Below, piece by piece: positions 26,822 through 35,967 of a stretch of 64,000 nucleotides of DNA. The notes below the pieces were generated by a model, which searched no databases, was not told the origin of the DNA, and worked only from the letters and a program-made list of their open reading frames with translations. This stretch comes from Pseudomonadota bacterium (lineage in GTDB: Bacteria; Desulfobacterota; Desulfobulbia; Desulfobulbales; JAGXFP01). Each line of letters opens with the position of its first letter. Position 1 is the stretch's first letter. The stretch spans positions 22,936-86,935 of the forward strand of contig JAHJAA010000017.1 of NCBI GenBank assembly GCA_018814305.1, written 5' to 3'. The position numbers and the translations under genes were made by a program.

Positions 26822-28225
26822 TCAGGACAAGTTCCTCTTTTCAAGATCCTCCCATGGATGTGGGAGTGGTAAAATAAAATAAAAGTTATTCCCTTCTTCC
26901 GTGGTTTCGCAACCGACCACACCACCGTGGATTTCAATAACCTGCTTGATAAAAGAAAGGCCATGGCCGCTACCGGACTTATCTCCACAGTTTGATCCGC
27001 GCCGCCCATCCTGGAAAATAAGTCCAAGTTCCTCAGAGGCGATATGGGGCCCGGTTGTGAAGACATTGAATTTGATCCCATCCCGCCCTGGGCCAAAAAA
27101 ATTACCCATAAAGGTGCGGCCAAAGGCCATGACCTTCCGAGGCCTTCCCTCACGGGTCAAGATCACCTCGGTGTACTTGACCGCATTTGAAAAAAGGTTG
27201 GCATAAACCTGGGAAAGCAGTCCGATATCAACACTTAAAGGAACGGTCTCTTCATCCATATCCCCAGGGAATTCGACGGTTATGCCGTTTCGGCTCATGC
27301 GATTAAGATAATTTTCCAACTGCGGGAGGATGATTTCATCTTCAACTTGGCAGGGACGAGCCTTTAACACCAGATGGCCCTGTTTAAAATGTTCCCGACG
27401 GAGCAGACTCTCCAGAAAAAGGGAGGTGGTGGCATGATGATCGAGCAAATGACGGTGGTTATCGGCCATCTGTCGGTGCAAATCAGCGAGGCGCTCCCGC
27501 GTAGTTTCACACTCCGTTCCACCACCAGAGGCGGTCAACTCACCAAGGATCTCATCAAGAGCTTTAATGTTTTTCCGCATCCCGTTAAATAAATGCAAAA
27601 AATACATATTCGGAATGATCACGTTATGCTCAATGTCCACCACCAAACTATTAATAAATTTCAGATGGCGAATATTCTGCTGCACAAGTCTGCGATTGTG
27701 GAGTTTGTAGGCGATCCGATTGGCATACTTATTAAAAAAGAAAAGATCGCTGGCCAAAAGGGCTTCAGAGGGGAAAATCTCAAGAACTCCCATCTTGCGG
27801 ATTTCCAGAGATTCTCCGACCAGGCCTTCGGATGACTGGGCCTTGCGAGTGATGGGGACAAACCATGACCCATTTAAGGAGTGCGGTTCATCGGTTAATC
27901 GAACATGGGAAGGAGCTGGAGGATGGAGACTGTCATACCCCTCTACCGAGTCACAAACCATCATTAATTCATGGCCGGAATCTTCTTCGCCCAAGAGATA
28001 AAGACGGACATCAACCCCGAGAAAAACCTTGGGAGCTACGACACTGATCCGGTAAAAATCCGGTAGTGAAAGAAATTCCTGGGAGAGGTCGAAGAAGGTC
28101 TTTAAAAGATCATTCTGTTTACGGGTAAAATCATAGGATTGATAATCCTGCTTTTTCTCAAGGATTCGCTGGTACAAGCGATTGAGGTCAGGAGTGGGAG
28201 TCGATTCGATCTGACCATTAGGCAT
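26822..28225 (-). CDS. sensor histidine kinase, soluble, GAF-like input
   Basis: About 467 residues with no membrane helix. Residues 45-190 look like a GAF-type sensor. A dimerisation helix contains a degenerate H-box, 'DIEHNVIIP', with a His in the expected place. The C-terminal HATPase domain has an N-box 'NLFSNAVKYTE' and a G-box 'GSGHGLSFIKQVIEIHGG'. The ATG at 28225 has GGAGG upstream; the longer frame begins with a TTG. No response regulator is adjacent; the one at 16732-17394 is a possible but unproven partner. Confidence 0.85.
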   Translation of the reverse strand: MPNGQIESTPTPDLNRLYQRILEKKQDYQSYDFTRKQNDLLKTFFDLSQEFLSLPDFYRISVVAPKVFLGVDVRLYLLGEEDSGHELMMVCDSVEGYDSLHPPAPSHVRLTDEPHSLNGSWFVPITRKAQSSEGLVGESLEIRKMGVLEIFPSEALLASDLFFFNKYANRIAYKLHNRRLVQQNIRHLKFINSLVVDIEHNVIIPNMYFLHLFNGMRKNIKALDEILGELTASGGGTECETTRERLADLHRQMADNHRHLLDHHATTSLFLESLLRREHFKQGHLVLKARPCQVEDEIILPQLENYLNRMSRNGITVEFPGDMDEETVPLSVDIGLLSQVYANLFSNAVKYTEVILTREGRPRKVMAFGRTFMGNFFGPGRDGIKFNVFTTGPHIASEELGLIFQDGRRGSNCGDKSGSGHGLSFIKQVIEIHGGVVGCETTEEGNNFYFILPLPHPWEDLEKRNLS

Positions 28226-28276
28226 AAAATTCACCCTCCACAAAGAACCCTAAACCGGAAAAAGTCACTGGCGATA

Positions 28277-28825
28277 TCACTTTAAAGGGGAGGAATCAAG
28301 CACGACCTCATCGACCCCGGAATGCTCCCGCAACAAAACATCAATCCTCTCGTTCCCCTCGACACTCAGATGCATCCCGACGAAATCGGGCTGGATCGGC
28401 AATTCCCTGCCGCCCCGATCAATGAGAACCGCCAGCTGGATAGACCGAGGGCGGCCGAAATCCATAATGGCGTCCATCGCCGCCCGAATGGTCCGACCGG
28501 TAAAGAGGACATCGTCCACCACCACCAGGGTACAGTTTTCAACGGAAAACCCGAGATCGGTCATCTTGACCACAGGACTCTGGGTGGCAAGGCTCCAATC
28601 GTCACGGTACAGTGAGATATCAAGGGTCCCCAGGGGAATCTGTACCGACTCACGTTCCTCAATCATCCCCCGCAAACGCTGGGCCAAAAAAACCCCACCG
28701 GTATGAATCCCGACAATAGCCAGATTTTCAAGATCACGGTTTCGCTCAACGATCTGTAAGGCGACTCGAGACAAGGACCGATCGATATCCTCGGCTAACA
28801 TCACTCTCTGCTGGTCTTGTTTCAA
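28277..28825 (-). CDS. pyrR: PyrR bifunctional regulator / uracil phosphoribosyltransferase
   Basis: A 182-residue type I phosphoribosyltransferase. The PRPP-binding motif is 'VVVDDVLFTGRTIRAAMDA' and the N-terminal 'EDIDRSLSRVALQIVERN' aligns with PyrR proteins that bind pyr mRNA in other bacteria. It may convert uracil to UMP and/or regulate pyrimidine genes. The start appears to be TTG with GGAG seven bases upstream; it overlaps the purN stop as TTGA, and the B. subtilis protein has a matching N-terminal extension. Confidence 0.9.
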   Translation of the reverse strand: MKQDQQRVMLAEDIDRSLSRVALQIVERNRDLENLAIVGIHTGGVFLAQRLRGMIEERESVQIPLGTLDISLYRDDWSLATQSPVVKMTDLGFSVENCTLVVVDDVLFTGRTIRAAMDAIMDFGRPRSIQLAVLIDRGGRELPIQPDFVGMHLSVEGNERIDVLLREHSGVDEVVLDSSPLK

Positions 28826-29412
28826 AGACTTTCTCCACGGTTGATTTTATTCCAAAATGAATCCACTCCTCGGTGGTGAACGAGATTGATCGCCTCAGGA
28901 TAGGCTTCACATTCGGCAGCAAAAACCCTGGATGCAATATCCTCGGCGGTATCTTCTTCTCCTACCGGAACACAGTGTTGGACCACAATCGGCCCCTCGT
29001 CGTACACCTCATTGGCGAAATGCACCGTACACCCGCTGACCTTAACCCCGCGGGCTTTGACTGCCCGATGGACGCGCATACCATAGAACCCGGATCCACA
29101 AAAGGAGGGGATCAATGAGGGATGGATATTAAGAACCGCCCTTCGTAACTCGGCTGGTGGTTCATAGAGTTTAAGAAAACCGGCGAGGAGCACCAAATCG
29201 ATTCCATGATCAGCCAAAATCACGTTAATGTCACTATTTTTTCCGGCATGAAAGGCCGGATAACCGTAATTAACCGCTTTTTTAAGACCAAGGGCCGTTG
29301 GGGTGTTTGCAACCACAACCCCAATGCTCCCCTGCATGGTACCCTGTTGAATTCTCTCGTGAAAATTATCAAGAGTCCGGCCACTGCCGGATAAAAGAAC
29401 CGCCATATTCAT
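28822..29412 (-). CDS. purN: phosphoribosylglycinamide formyltransferase PurN
   Basis: About 196 residues, family length. It transfers a formyl group from 10-formyl-THF to GAR in purine synthesis. 'VLLSGSGRTLDNF' binds substrate phosphate, 'NIHPSLIPSFCG' carries the catalytic Asn and His, and the Asp is in 'EVYDEGPIVVQ'. The start at 29412 has GGTGA upstream and yields the standard N-terminus; the longer ATG frame lacks a ribosome site. It is coupled to pyrR and preceded by the IMP cyclohydrolase gene. Confidence 0.93.
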   Translation of the reverse strand: MNMAVLLSGSGRTLDNFHERIQQGTMQGSIGVVVANTPTALGLKKAVNYGYPAFHAGKNSDINVILADHGIDLVLLAGFLKLYEPPAELRRAVLNIHPSLIPSFCGSGFYGMRVHRAVKARGVKVSGCTVHFANEVYDEGPIVVQHCVPVGEEDTAEDIASRVFAAECEAYPEAINLVHHRGVDSFWNKINRGESL

Positions 29413-29486
29413 AGTTTCACCGACCGGTGGATTCCACCAGCCCCCTTCACACATTTATTTCATCAACACCCATTCCAAGGATATCA

Positions 29487-30101
29487 TCATTTAAAAGAAA
29501 TCTCAGAGTCAACATCTACCTGATCGAGCCAGGCCGAGATTGCGGTATCATAACGACTGGTCAGGGCAAAAACCTTGGCGGCCAAACGGAATCTGGTTTT
29601 CAAGGTGGTATTGCCGGTTTCCTTCATCTCTTTGAGAACTTGAGGATAATCAACCGGGTCCACCAGAACGGTAACATCCTGATAATTCTTGGCCGAGGCC
29701 CGAAGCATGGTGGGACCGCCGATGTCGATATTTTCAATGGCGTGGGCCAGGGTGCAGCCGGGATCTGCAGTAGCCTTATCAAAGGCATACAGATTGACCG
29801 CCACCAGATCAATTGCCTGCAGACCATGGGCCTTCATTTGGGCTAAGTGATCCGGATTGCTTTTCTGGGCAAGTATTCCACCATGGACCTTGGGATGAAG
29901 GGTCTTAACCCGCCCATCCAACATTTCGGGAAAACCTGTAAATTCAGAAACATCCATGACCTTAATTCCACTTTCCCGCATCTTCTTGGCGGTTCCTCCG
30001 GTGGACAGAATCTCAACCCCCATATCCTCCAGGGCCCGAGCAAACTCTTCTATACCAGATTTATCGGTAAGACTAATCAAAGCTCTTTCTATTTTTTTCA
30101 T
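29487..30101 (-). CDS. purH: stand-alone IMP cyclohydrolase (PurH N-terminal domain)
   Basis: A 204-residue protein equal to the first domain of bifunctional PurH, which closes FAICAR to IMP. '[18 protein letters not shown]', '[14 protein letters not shown]', '[28 protein letters not shown]' and 'VAVNLYAF' are typical. The AICAR formyltransferase domain (normally another ~300 residues) is absent; the stop is followed by purN after ~75 bp with no trace of the missing domain. The formyl transfer must therefore be done by a protein encoded elsewhere. Confidence 0.92.
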   Translation of the reverse strand: MKKIERALISLTDKSGIEEFARALEDMGVEILSTGGTAKKMRESGIKVMDVSEFTGFPEMLDGRVKTLHPKVHGGILAQKSNPDHLAQMKAHGLQAIDLVAVNLYAFDKATADPGCTLAHAIENIDIGGPTMLRASAKNYQDVTVLVDPVDYPQVLKEMKETGNTTLKTRFRLAAKVFALTSRYDTAISAWLDQVDVDSEISFK

Positions 30102-30243
30102 CGATTACTCCTCCAGCAATTATTTCGTTTCATCAAACCCTTCAACCAAGTCATCAGGATTTTACATAACTTGGTTCCTTAATAAGAATAGAAGAGCAAA
30201 GGCAGGCGAAATGGGCCTTCCCTCTTAGAGAGACCTATTCCCA

Positions 30244-30639
30244 CTACTCTCCTTTAACAAAACGACGAATCAACCGGCGATCCCGTTTACCAGGACGTCG
30301 ATCAGGCTTTACCACCAGGGCGTTTTCAAGTTTCCGCCGGGCTTGAGCTTCTTCTCGGGCCACGAGGCTTGCCACCGTTTCTTCATAAAGGGCGCTGGCT
30401 TCCTTGAACGGCCCGCGGCGCGAACTTAGAGCAAGCACCGTAACGACAAATTCTTCGAGACCACGGGTAATGCGCATTTCATCACCCGGCAATACCATCC
30501 TGGAGGGCTTCACCCGTCCACCGTTCACATGGACATGTCCGCCCTGTACTGCCTGGGAGGCCAGCCCCCTGGTCTTAAAAAACCTGGCAGCCCAGAGCCA
30601 TTTATCAAGTCTGACTCCGGCCTCACCCGCTCCGTTCAA
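30244..30639 (-). CDS. S4-domain RNA-binding protein, HslR (Hsp15)-like
   Basis: A 131-residue basic protein. Residues 9-55 are an S4 domain ('VRLDKWLWAARFFKTRGLASQAVQGGHVHVNGGRVKPS'-type), followed by 'GLEEFVVTVLALSSRRGPFKEA' and an Arg/Lys-rich tail as in Hsp15. Hsp15 binds 50S subunits carrying stalled nascent chains. No ATG is present; the start is probably TTG with GAGG seven bases upstream. It is the last supported gene before a 363-bp gap. Confidence 0.87.
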   Translation of the reverse strand: MNGAGEAGVRLDKWLWAARFFKTRGLASQAVQGGHVHVNGGRVKPSRMVLPGDEMRITRGLEEFVVTVLALSSRRGPFKEASALYEETVASLVAREEAQARRKLENALVVKPDRRPGKRDRRLIRRFVKGE

Positions 30640-31002
30640 CAGAGAACCTCATTTTACAAATAAAAATTTAAAACGTGGGGACTTAGGACTCTGACCCACA
30701 TGCCCCTCTTCAAAGTCCTCTGCAAAAGAGGAAATAAGGTGGATGCTTTCCACCAAAAATGTTTCTTACCACATTCATCTAACTTCTTCCACCTCTCCAT
30801 ATTACTTAATGCAAACCCAACGTGTGCTCGTCACTGGACAAGGTCTTCAAAAAAAGGTATCTTCACCTGACTTTTCTGATAGTCAAGAAAAGGGAATGAC
30901 CATCTCGCCCATGCAGCATGAGGACCGAGCCAGAAAGCCCGCCTCTCCATGGCTAACATGAACACCCTTGGCATACTGACCTCTGATATCTTAAGGAGAG
31001 AG
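30640..31002. other. 363-bp gap between divergent hslR-like and folE2 genes
   Basis: No gene is supported. A short perfect stem GGTGGA/TCCACC with loop TGCTT lies near 30740-30757 and a CCTCTT/AAGAGG pair near 30705-30732. These may belong to the 5' leader of the folE2 transcript, but I do not recognise a known riboswitch. Confidence 0.4.
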
Positions 31003-31095
31003 ATGGCGCCGAATGGTTATCCAATCATGAATACTCTTAAAATGATGAGCTCCACGATGAAAATGATGTTTCACCAAGCCCAGGGAAGACCCTGA
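31003..31095 (+). CDS. Met-rich 30-codon ORF immediately before folE2
   Basis: ATG at 31003 with an excellent AAGGAGAGAG ribosome site directly upstream. The product has 30 residues, seven of them Met, in clusters (Met14-Met15, Met19, Met21-Met22) with a His at 24. The TGA stop ends one base before the folE2 ATG, so the two are likely translationally coupled. It could be a leader peptide controlling folE2 or a small protein. Its ribosome site is stronger than that of folE2. Confidence 0.55.
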   Translation: MAPNGYPIMNTLKMMSSTMKMMFHQAQGRP

Positions 31096-31096
31096 G

Positions 31097-31834
31097 ATGA
31101 AACTATCCAGTGTGGGGATAGAAGACATCAAGTTCCCAGTAAAAATCCGCCAAAAAAAAGGTGGCCATCAACAGACCGTGGCCGAAGTCAATCTCCGGGT
31201 TGACATGCCCCGCTCATCCCGCGATTCCTGTATCACTATCATCACAACCGTCCTCAACAAGTATCAGGATGACCTCAGCGTGACGGTTTTCCCCCAGCTT
31301 CTCAGCGAGATCAAGGACGAACTCAAGGCCGAATCCGCCCATATGGAAATGACCTTTCCTTATTTTATTGAAAAGAAGGCCCCGGTCAGTGGCACTGCCA
31401 GTCTTATGGAATATAAATGCTGCTTCACCGGAGGCATCGACCGTCAACACGACCTGATAATCTCAGTTTGGGTTCCCGTCACAACCCTCTGCCCCTGCTC
31501 CAAGGAGATCAGTGAATGCGGGGCCCATAACCAGAGGGCCGAGGTCAATTTCAATGTTCGCTACCAGGGATTTATCTGGGTAGAGGACCTGATCACCCTG
31601 GTCGAATCCACGGCTTCCTGTGAGGTTTTTGCTTTGCTTAAAAGGCCCGACGAAAAGTATGTTACCGAACGGGCCTTCAATAACCCAATGTTTGTAGAAG
31701 ATGTGGTCCGCAGGGTGGCGGAACAGGCCCTGACCCTCCCGGATATCAGCTGGTTTTCGGTCGGCGTGGAAAGCTTTGAATCGATTCACAAACACAGCGC
31801 CTATGCCTTTGTGGACAGTACCGAACTCCGTTGA
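31097..31834 (+). CDS. folE2: GTP cyclohydrolase FolE2 (type IB)
   Basis: A 245-residue enzyme that makes 7,8-dihydroneopterin triphosphate for folate and related pterins. It has the FolE2 hallmarks: 'DMPRSSRDSCI', the active-site 'TTLCPCSKEIS' and 'GAHNQRAEV', and 'EDLITLVESTASCEVF'. Unlike FolE, FolE2 does not depend strictly on zinc, and in several bacteria it is used under zinc limitation. Here it is preceded by a Met-rich small ORF with start-stop coupling. No FolE was seen in the window. Confidence 0.96.
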   Translation: MKLSSVGIEDIKFPVKIRQKKGGHQQTVAEVNLRVDMPRSSRDSCITIITTVLNKYQDDLSVTVFPQLLSEIKDELKAESAHMEMTFPYFIEKKAPVSGTASLMEYKCCFTGGIDRQHDLIISVWVPVTTLCPCSKEISECGAHNQRAEVNFNVRYQGFIWVEDLITLVESTASCEVFALLKRPDEKYVTERAFNNPMFVEDVVRRVAEQALTLPDISWFSVGVESFESIHKHSAYAFVDSTELR

Positions 31835-31894
31835 CAACATCCCGAACGGGCTGGTAAAGCGCTACCCTTTTCGGCGAGTTCCTAACCATATTTC

Positions 31895-31923
31895 TTGACA
31901 TTAAGCACTGTTCACCTTACTCT
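31895..31923 (+). promoter_or_regulatory. possible sigma-70 promoter of the monoheme cytochrome gene
   Basis: A perfect TTGACA at 31895-31900 is followed after 17 bases by TACTCT, a weak -10. It lies about 50 bases upstream of the cytochrome ATG at 31971. The evidence is only the sequence match. Confidence 0.35.
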
Positions 31924-31970
31924 CAATTGAAGTATAACTACTCAACCATCTTAATAAGGAGAGGAACACG

Positions 31971-32285
31971 ATGAAAACGGTACATATGATTCTACTCACG
32001 GCAGCAATTTTGGTGGGAACGGGAGGAATGGTAATCGCGGGAGAATCCTCCGTCGAACTCGGTAAAAAACTTTTCAATGACCCGACCCTCGGCGGCTCAA
32101 CCAATCCGAAAAGTTGCAATACCTGCCACCCGGACGGCAAAGACCTGGAAAAAGCCGCGAGCAAGTCAAGCTTGAGTTCCACCATCAATAACTGTATCAA
32201 AAGCGCTCTAAATGGCGAAAAAGTCGATGGTCGCTCGGTGGAAATGCGCTCGCTGAAGATGTATATTGAATCACTGGCAAAATAA
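31971..32285 (+). CDS. small periplasmic monoheme cytochrome c
   Basis: A 104-residue protein with a Sec signal peptide (residues 1-23, cleavage after 'VIAG' or nearby) and a single heme site 'CNTCH' at about 50, preceded by 'LGKKLFNDPTLGGSTNPKSC', the arrangement of class I cytochromes and cytochrome c peroxidase-like domains. Met93 or Met97 of the C-terminal helix could be the axial ligand. AAGGAG is upstream of the ATG. A hairpin follows the stop. It is probably a soluble electron carrier. Confidence 0.88.
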   Translation: MKTVHMILLTAAILVGTGGMVIAGESSVELGKKLFNDPTLGGSTNPKSCNTCHPDGKDLEKAASKSSLSSTINNCIKSALNGEKVDGRSVEMRSLKMYIESLAK

Positions 32286-32297
32286 AAGTGCCCAAAT

Positions 32298-32339
32298 AAA
32301 TATGAGGAAATCGTCTTTCGGGGCGGTTTCCTCATATTT
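32298..32339 (+). terminator. hairpin downstream of the monoheme cytochrome gene
   Basis: A perfect 13-bp stem AAATATGAGGAAA / TTTCCTCATATTT lies 12 bases after the stop codon. The descending arm ends in ATTT rather than a long T run, so termination strength is uncertain. Confidence 0.6.
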
Positions 32340-32372
32340 CTCAACACCAGTCCACTTCCTTCCCCGTTGTAT

Positions 32373-33329
32373 TTATTGTCCACCAATTACCTTGGGAGCA
32401 AGGCTCTCATCTTGAATCGATTTTTGAACGGATTCCGGGTCCGGGGCTGGAAACATCCGAATAACAATCCCGGTAACCCGCTCCCCCTTACCACCCTTTA
32501 CGACCAAAGCAGAGAAGCCAACATCATCCGCTCCCTGATTGAAGATTCCAGCGGGAGGGCTCCCCTGGCCGGCATTTTCGACCCCACTGGCAATCAAGGC
32601 CTCAGCTGAGTCGAGCCCATAGGCTCCGATGAGATCTCCCGGCACCGGCCTCCCGCCACCGATTTCTTTTCTGGCTACAAGATAAACGGACTGACCGGCA
32701 GCCACATAGAGTAAAAAATCACCGTCCTGACCAGTCGGTCTACTGAGAAAATCCGGGCGAACCTGTTTCAATGAAGCTTTTCCTAAAACAAGAACCCCTG
32801 GGACCGATTCTCCAGAGATCCCGTTGACCACCCTTCCTCCGATACTAAAGAGATTCTCCTCTCCCTGGAAAAGACTCTCCAAGGTGGATCCCTCAATAAT
32901 TCCGACATCGAGTGGTGCATCCGAAACTATAAAGCGACGCAGGCTCCCCTGATCATCACCGGCAAAATAGATGGTTTCACCACTCCTTGGAGGTCCGGGG
33001 GGAGCTCCCGGTCGACGCAGCAGTATCCCCATATAATATGAGCCATAAACCAACGAGGCATTAAAGCGCCCCAACAGATCAGCTCTGACTATGGCGTCTG
33101 GAACCCGTCGCATCCCCTCTCCCAAAACGGGAAGCCCTTTCTCGATATTAAAAAACGAGACAATCCCCAAGGATACAGGATGCTTTTCCGCAACCACAAC
33201 CCCATTCAAACGCCCGATACTTTTTTTCACACTGTCGACCTGATCGGCGTGAACGGTCACGGCAAACACGATCAATGAAATAAGGATTTGTGAGATAAAT
33301 CTTCCTGTCACAACAATCATTCTAACCAT
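32373..33329 (-). CDS. secreted protein related to the OmpA-type protein at 52828
   Basis: About 318 residues with an N-terminal signal peptide (hydrophobic 'FISQILISLIVFAVTVHA'). The body has two beta-rich modules with the pattern 'GLPVLGEGMRRVPDA', 'GRFNASLVYGSYYMGILL', 'GPPRSGETIYFAG', then 'GRVVNGISGESVPGVLVLGKAS' and 'GDFLLYVAAGQSVYLVARKEIGGGRPVPGD'. It resembles carboxypeptidase-regulatory-like domains and aligns closely with the N-terminal half of 52828-54063, but lacks the OmpA domain. I favour the ATG at 33329 (GGAG upstream) over that at 33374. Function unknown. Confidence 0.7.
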   Translation of the reverse strand: MVRMIVVTGRFISQILISLIVFAVTVHADQVDSVKKSIGRLNGVVVAEKHPVSLGIVSFFNIEKGLPVLGEGMRRVPDAIVRADLLGRFNASLVYGSYYMGILLRRPGAPPGPPRSGETIYFAGDDQGSLRRFIVSDAPLDVGIIEGSTLESLFQGEENLFSIGGRVVNGISGESVPGVLVLGKASLKQVRPDFLSRPTGQDGDFLLYVAAGQSVYLVARKEIGGGRPVPGDLIGAYGLDSAEALIASGVENAGQGSPPAGIFNQGADDVGFSALVVKGGKGERVTGIVIRMFPAPDPESVQKSIQDESLAPKVIGGQ

Positions 33330-33533
33330 ACGATACAGTCTCCGCAAGACGACCTTACATATCTCAACCCCCATTTATTCAATGATAGGGGGGATAAAGT
33401 GCCTGACATCCTCAAATTTTAATCTTTCTTTTTCAGGGTATTTGGTTCATTATACGACCTTCAAAAGGATGGAAATAAACGATAGGAATGGACCAGACCG
33501 GACACCACCAATTACTGAAGAGGACCTCGGGCA

Positions 33534-34748
33534 ATGCATCCTGATCTGATGCGCAAAATCGATTACTATATCGGTATCCCCCTGACCTTTTTGGCCACGC
33601 TCCTCATGAAGGGATGCCGTCTGTTCCGATCCCCCGCTCAACCCAAGCCCGATAAAATTCTTTTTATTGAACTATCGGAGATGGGTTCTACCATATTGGC
33701 AGATCCCGCCATGAGGAAGGCCCAGCAATGCTTCAAGGGACAACTTTTCTTTGTAATTTTCAAAAAAAACCGTCCAAGCCTGAATCTTCTGCATACAGTC
33801 CCTGAAGAAAATATCTTCTGCATCAGAGAAACCAGCCTCTTCACAATTTGTTCCGACCTGATTCGTTTTACTTTCTGGTGCCGACGCCAAAAAATCGACA
33901 CGACGGTTGATCTCGAGTTGTTCTCACGTTTTTCAGCACTTCTCGCCTGGCTTTCCGGGGCGGCCAATCGAAGCGGCTTCCATGCTTTTCATAATGAAGG
34001 CCTCTATCGAGGTGACATCCTGACCCACAAGGTGGCCTACAACCCCCACCTCCATATTGCCAAGAATTTCATCGCATTGGTGAACGCCCTCAATACCGAC
34101 CGACCCCAAGTCCCCTATTCCAAAACCCTGATTGAGGATCAGGAACTGACCTTGCCGATCCGCACCTTCAAGACTGCCGACAAGATTCGAATGCAGGCCA
34201 AGATTACAGAGCTTTATCAGCCCTTGGCTGATAAACCCGAAACCAAGATCGTGCTGATTAACCCAAACTCCAGTGAACTCCTCCCCCAGCGCCGCTGGCC
34301 ACAAGAAAAGTATATAACCCTCACCACCGTAATCCTTGAATTCACCGCCGACTGTATCGTGTTGATTACCGGCTCGCTGGAGGAATGGCGTGGATCTCAG
34401 GCCCTGGTGGAACAGGTTAACAATCCCCGCTGTCTCAATTTCACCGGCACGCTCGAACTGGAAGAATTACCGCTCCTTTATGACCTTGCGACTCTGTTAA
34501 TCACCAACGACTCTGGACCAGGGCATTTTTCGGCGGTAACCCGGATGCCGACCATAGTCCTTTTTGGACCGGAGACTCCTGCGCTCTACGGTTCCCTGGG
34601 GAATTTCATCCCAGTATATGCAGGACTTGCCTGTTCGCCTTGCGTCAACGCCGCCAATCATCGCAAGACTCCATGCACCGACAATGTCTGCATGCAGGTT
34701 ATCCACCCGGAAGAGGTCTTTGCCAAGGCTAAACCATTTCTTTTGTAA
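33534..34748 (+). CDS. glycosyltransferase family 9 (heptosyltransferase-like)
   Basis: A 404-residue GT-B enzyme. The N-terminal 'KILFIELSEMGSTILADPAM' matches the GT9 start, and the C-terminal donor-binding part has 'LINPNSSELLPQRRWPQEKYITL' and 'LLITNDSGPGHFSAVTRMPTIVLFG'. GT9 enzymes transfer heptose or related sugars from ADP-sugars in LPS core assembly. Four Cys near the end ('CSPC' and 'CTDNVC') match those seen in some GT9 proteins. Its last 20 bases overlap the convergent YbhN-type gene. Confidence 0.88.
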   Translation: MHPDLMRKIDYYIGIPLTFLATLLMKGCRLFRSPAQPKPDKILFIELSEMGSTILADPAMRKAQQCFKGQLFFVIFKKNRPSLNLLHTVPEENIFCIRETSLFTICSDLIRFTFWCRRQKIDTTVDLELFSRFSALLAWLSGAANRSGFHAFHNEGLYRGDILTHKVAYNPHLHIAKNFIALVNALNTDRPQVPYSKTLIEDQELTLPIRTFKTADKIRMQAKITELYQPLADKPETKIVLINPNSSELLPQRRWPQEKYITLTTVILEFTADCIVLITGSLEEWRGSQALVEQVNNPRCLNFTGTLELEELPLLYDLATLLITNDSGPGHFSAVTRMPTIVLFGPETPALYGSLGNFIPVYAGLACSPCVNAANHRKTPCTDNVCMQVIHPEEVFAKAKPFLL

Positions 34749-35820
34749 CCTGGCTTTCTCCCAGATTGCCTACTTCGCCTTCCATTTCCGCCATTCCCTC
34801 GGCCATCCCCCTCCGAGTGTTTTTATCTGCCTTGAGAAAAATCACCCCCCCCGGCAATCCGCAGAGGAAGAGGCTCAAACGATAGAGGAGCGCCATGGCC
34901 AGGATCTTCTGGGAGTCCCCCGCCGTACTGAAAAAGTACAAAAAAAGCTCCTCCATCACTCCGACTCCCCCCGGGGTTACCGGAACAGCAGTCATGATCA
35001 AAATAAGAGGTAAATATATGAAAAAATGGAACCAGCGAAGATCAATCTCAAGACTCAGACCAATCATCATAACCGAGAGGACGAACGCAGTAACAATAAG
35101 AAGAGAATAAAAAAACACCGGAAGCAAGAGCCCCTTGACATGACGATGGCGGTGCATGGCGAGGCGAATCGTTTCCAATTGCCTCGAAAATGGCAGTAAA
35201 GCGATGAGCCTGACAAATTTTTCAGATTGATTCAGTTTGGCATTCAAGGCCAGGAACAGAATCAGGCCAAGTGCTCCTCCCAGAATAAATACAGCGTAGA
35301 CTGGTTGTTTTAAGGCCACCGAATCCGCATTTCCAAAAATCAACAGGCCACAAAGCATGAACATTGAGACAATGACCATCATCACTAACCCGGAAAACCG
35401 ATTGGCAAAAATGCTGACGACACCGGCCCCCCTCTTTCCACTGTAGCGCATAATATAATAGGCCTTCACCAGATCCCCGCCCATGGCCCCCGGCAAAAAG
35501 TGGTTAAAAAATTCCCCCAAGAAAGAAAGCCGATACAGGCTCCTACGCTCCAGACTGATCCCCTGAACTATCATCAGTAGCCGCCACCGTTCCGCCGCAA
35601 GTAGAATGGTCAGGAGTTGCAGGGCCACGGCAAGCAGGTAATAAACAGGGTGAAAGCTGCTTAGGCAGGAAAGGAGCCCCGGCCGGATATTCACCTCTCC
35701 CCCAGGGGTGATCGATTCATAATCTCGCCAATGGACCTGATTCCCGATCCAGGCCAGAAGAGAGAACATGATCGCCATCTTAACGGCGAAGATCAGCTTT
35801 CTGCGAACGTTCGAAGACAA
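34729..35820 (-). CDS. YbhN/LPG-synthase-TM-like membrane protein (flippase-like)
   Basis: A 363-residue protein with about eight helices and the family motifs 'GEFFNHFLPGAMGGDLVKAYYI', 'TPGGVGVMEELFLYFF' and 'ALLYRLSLFLCGLPGG'. The family (UPF0104/TIGR00374, lysylphosphatidylglycerol synthase membrane part) is often encoded with lipid-linked sugar genes and is annotated as flippase-like, without proven activity for this member. The start is probably TTG: its N-terminus aligns with that of the paralogue at 43000, which also begins with TTG, and a G-rich stretch lies upstream. Confidence 0.82.
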   Translation of the reverse strand: MSSNVRRKLIFAVKMAIMFSLLAWIGNQVHWRDYESITPGGEVNIRPGLLSCLSSFHPVYYLLAVALQLLTILLAAERWRLLMIVQGISLERRSLYRLSFLGEFFNHFLPGAMGGDLVKAYYIMRYSGKRGAGVVSIFANRFSGLVMMVIVSMFMLCGLLIFGNADSVALKQPVYAVFILGGALGLILFLALNAKLNQSEKFVRLIALLPFSRQLETIRLAMHRHRHVKGLLLPVFFYSLLIVTAFVLSVMMIGLSLEIDLRWFHFFIYLPLILIMTAVPVTPGGVGVMEELFLYFFSTAGDSQKILAMALLYRLSLFLCGLPGGVIFLKADKNTRRGMAEGMAEMEGEVGNLGESQVTKEMV

Positions 35821-35967
35821 TTCCCCCCCCTTTTGAATTGACTCAGCCCGAGCCCGAATAAAAGTTATCCGTTGGAAGTCTTTAGAGTTTCAAGAAAAAA
35901 ACAATACAATAAACAATCGAGACGAAATCCAGATAACCGGGTTATCACCCCTAGCATCCTGTCTCAA

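Noticed and set aside
30640..31002. Known riboswitch upstream of folE2
   Set aside because: Two short stems are present but no consensus core of a THF, preQ1, Moco or cobalamin riboswitch was recognised.
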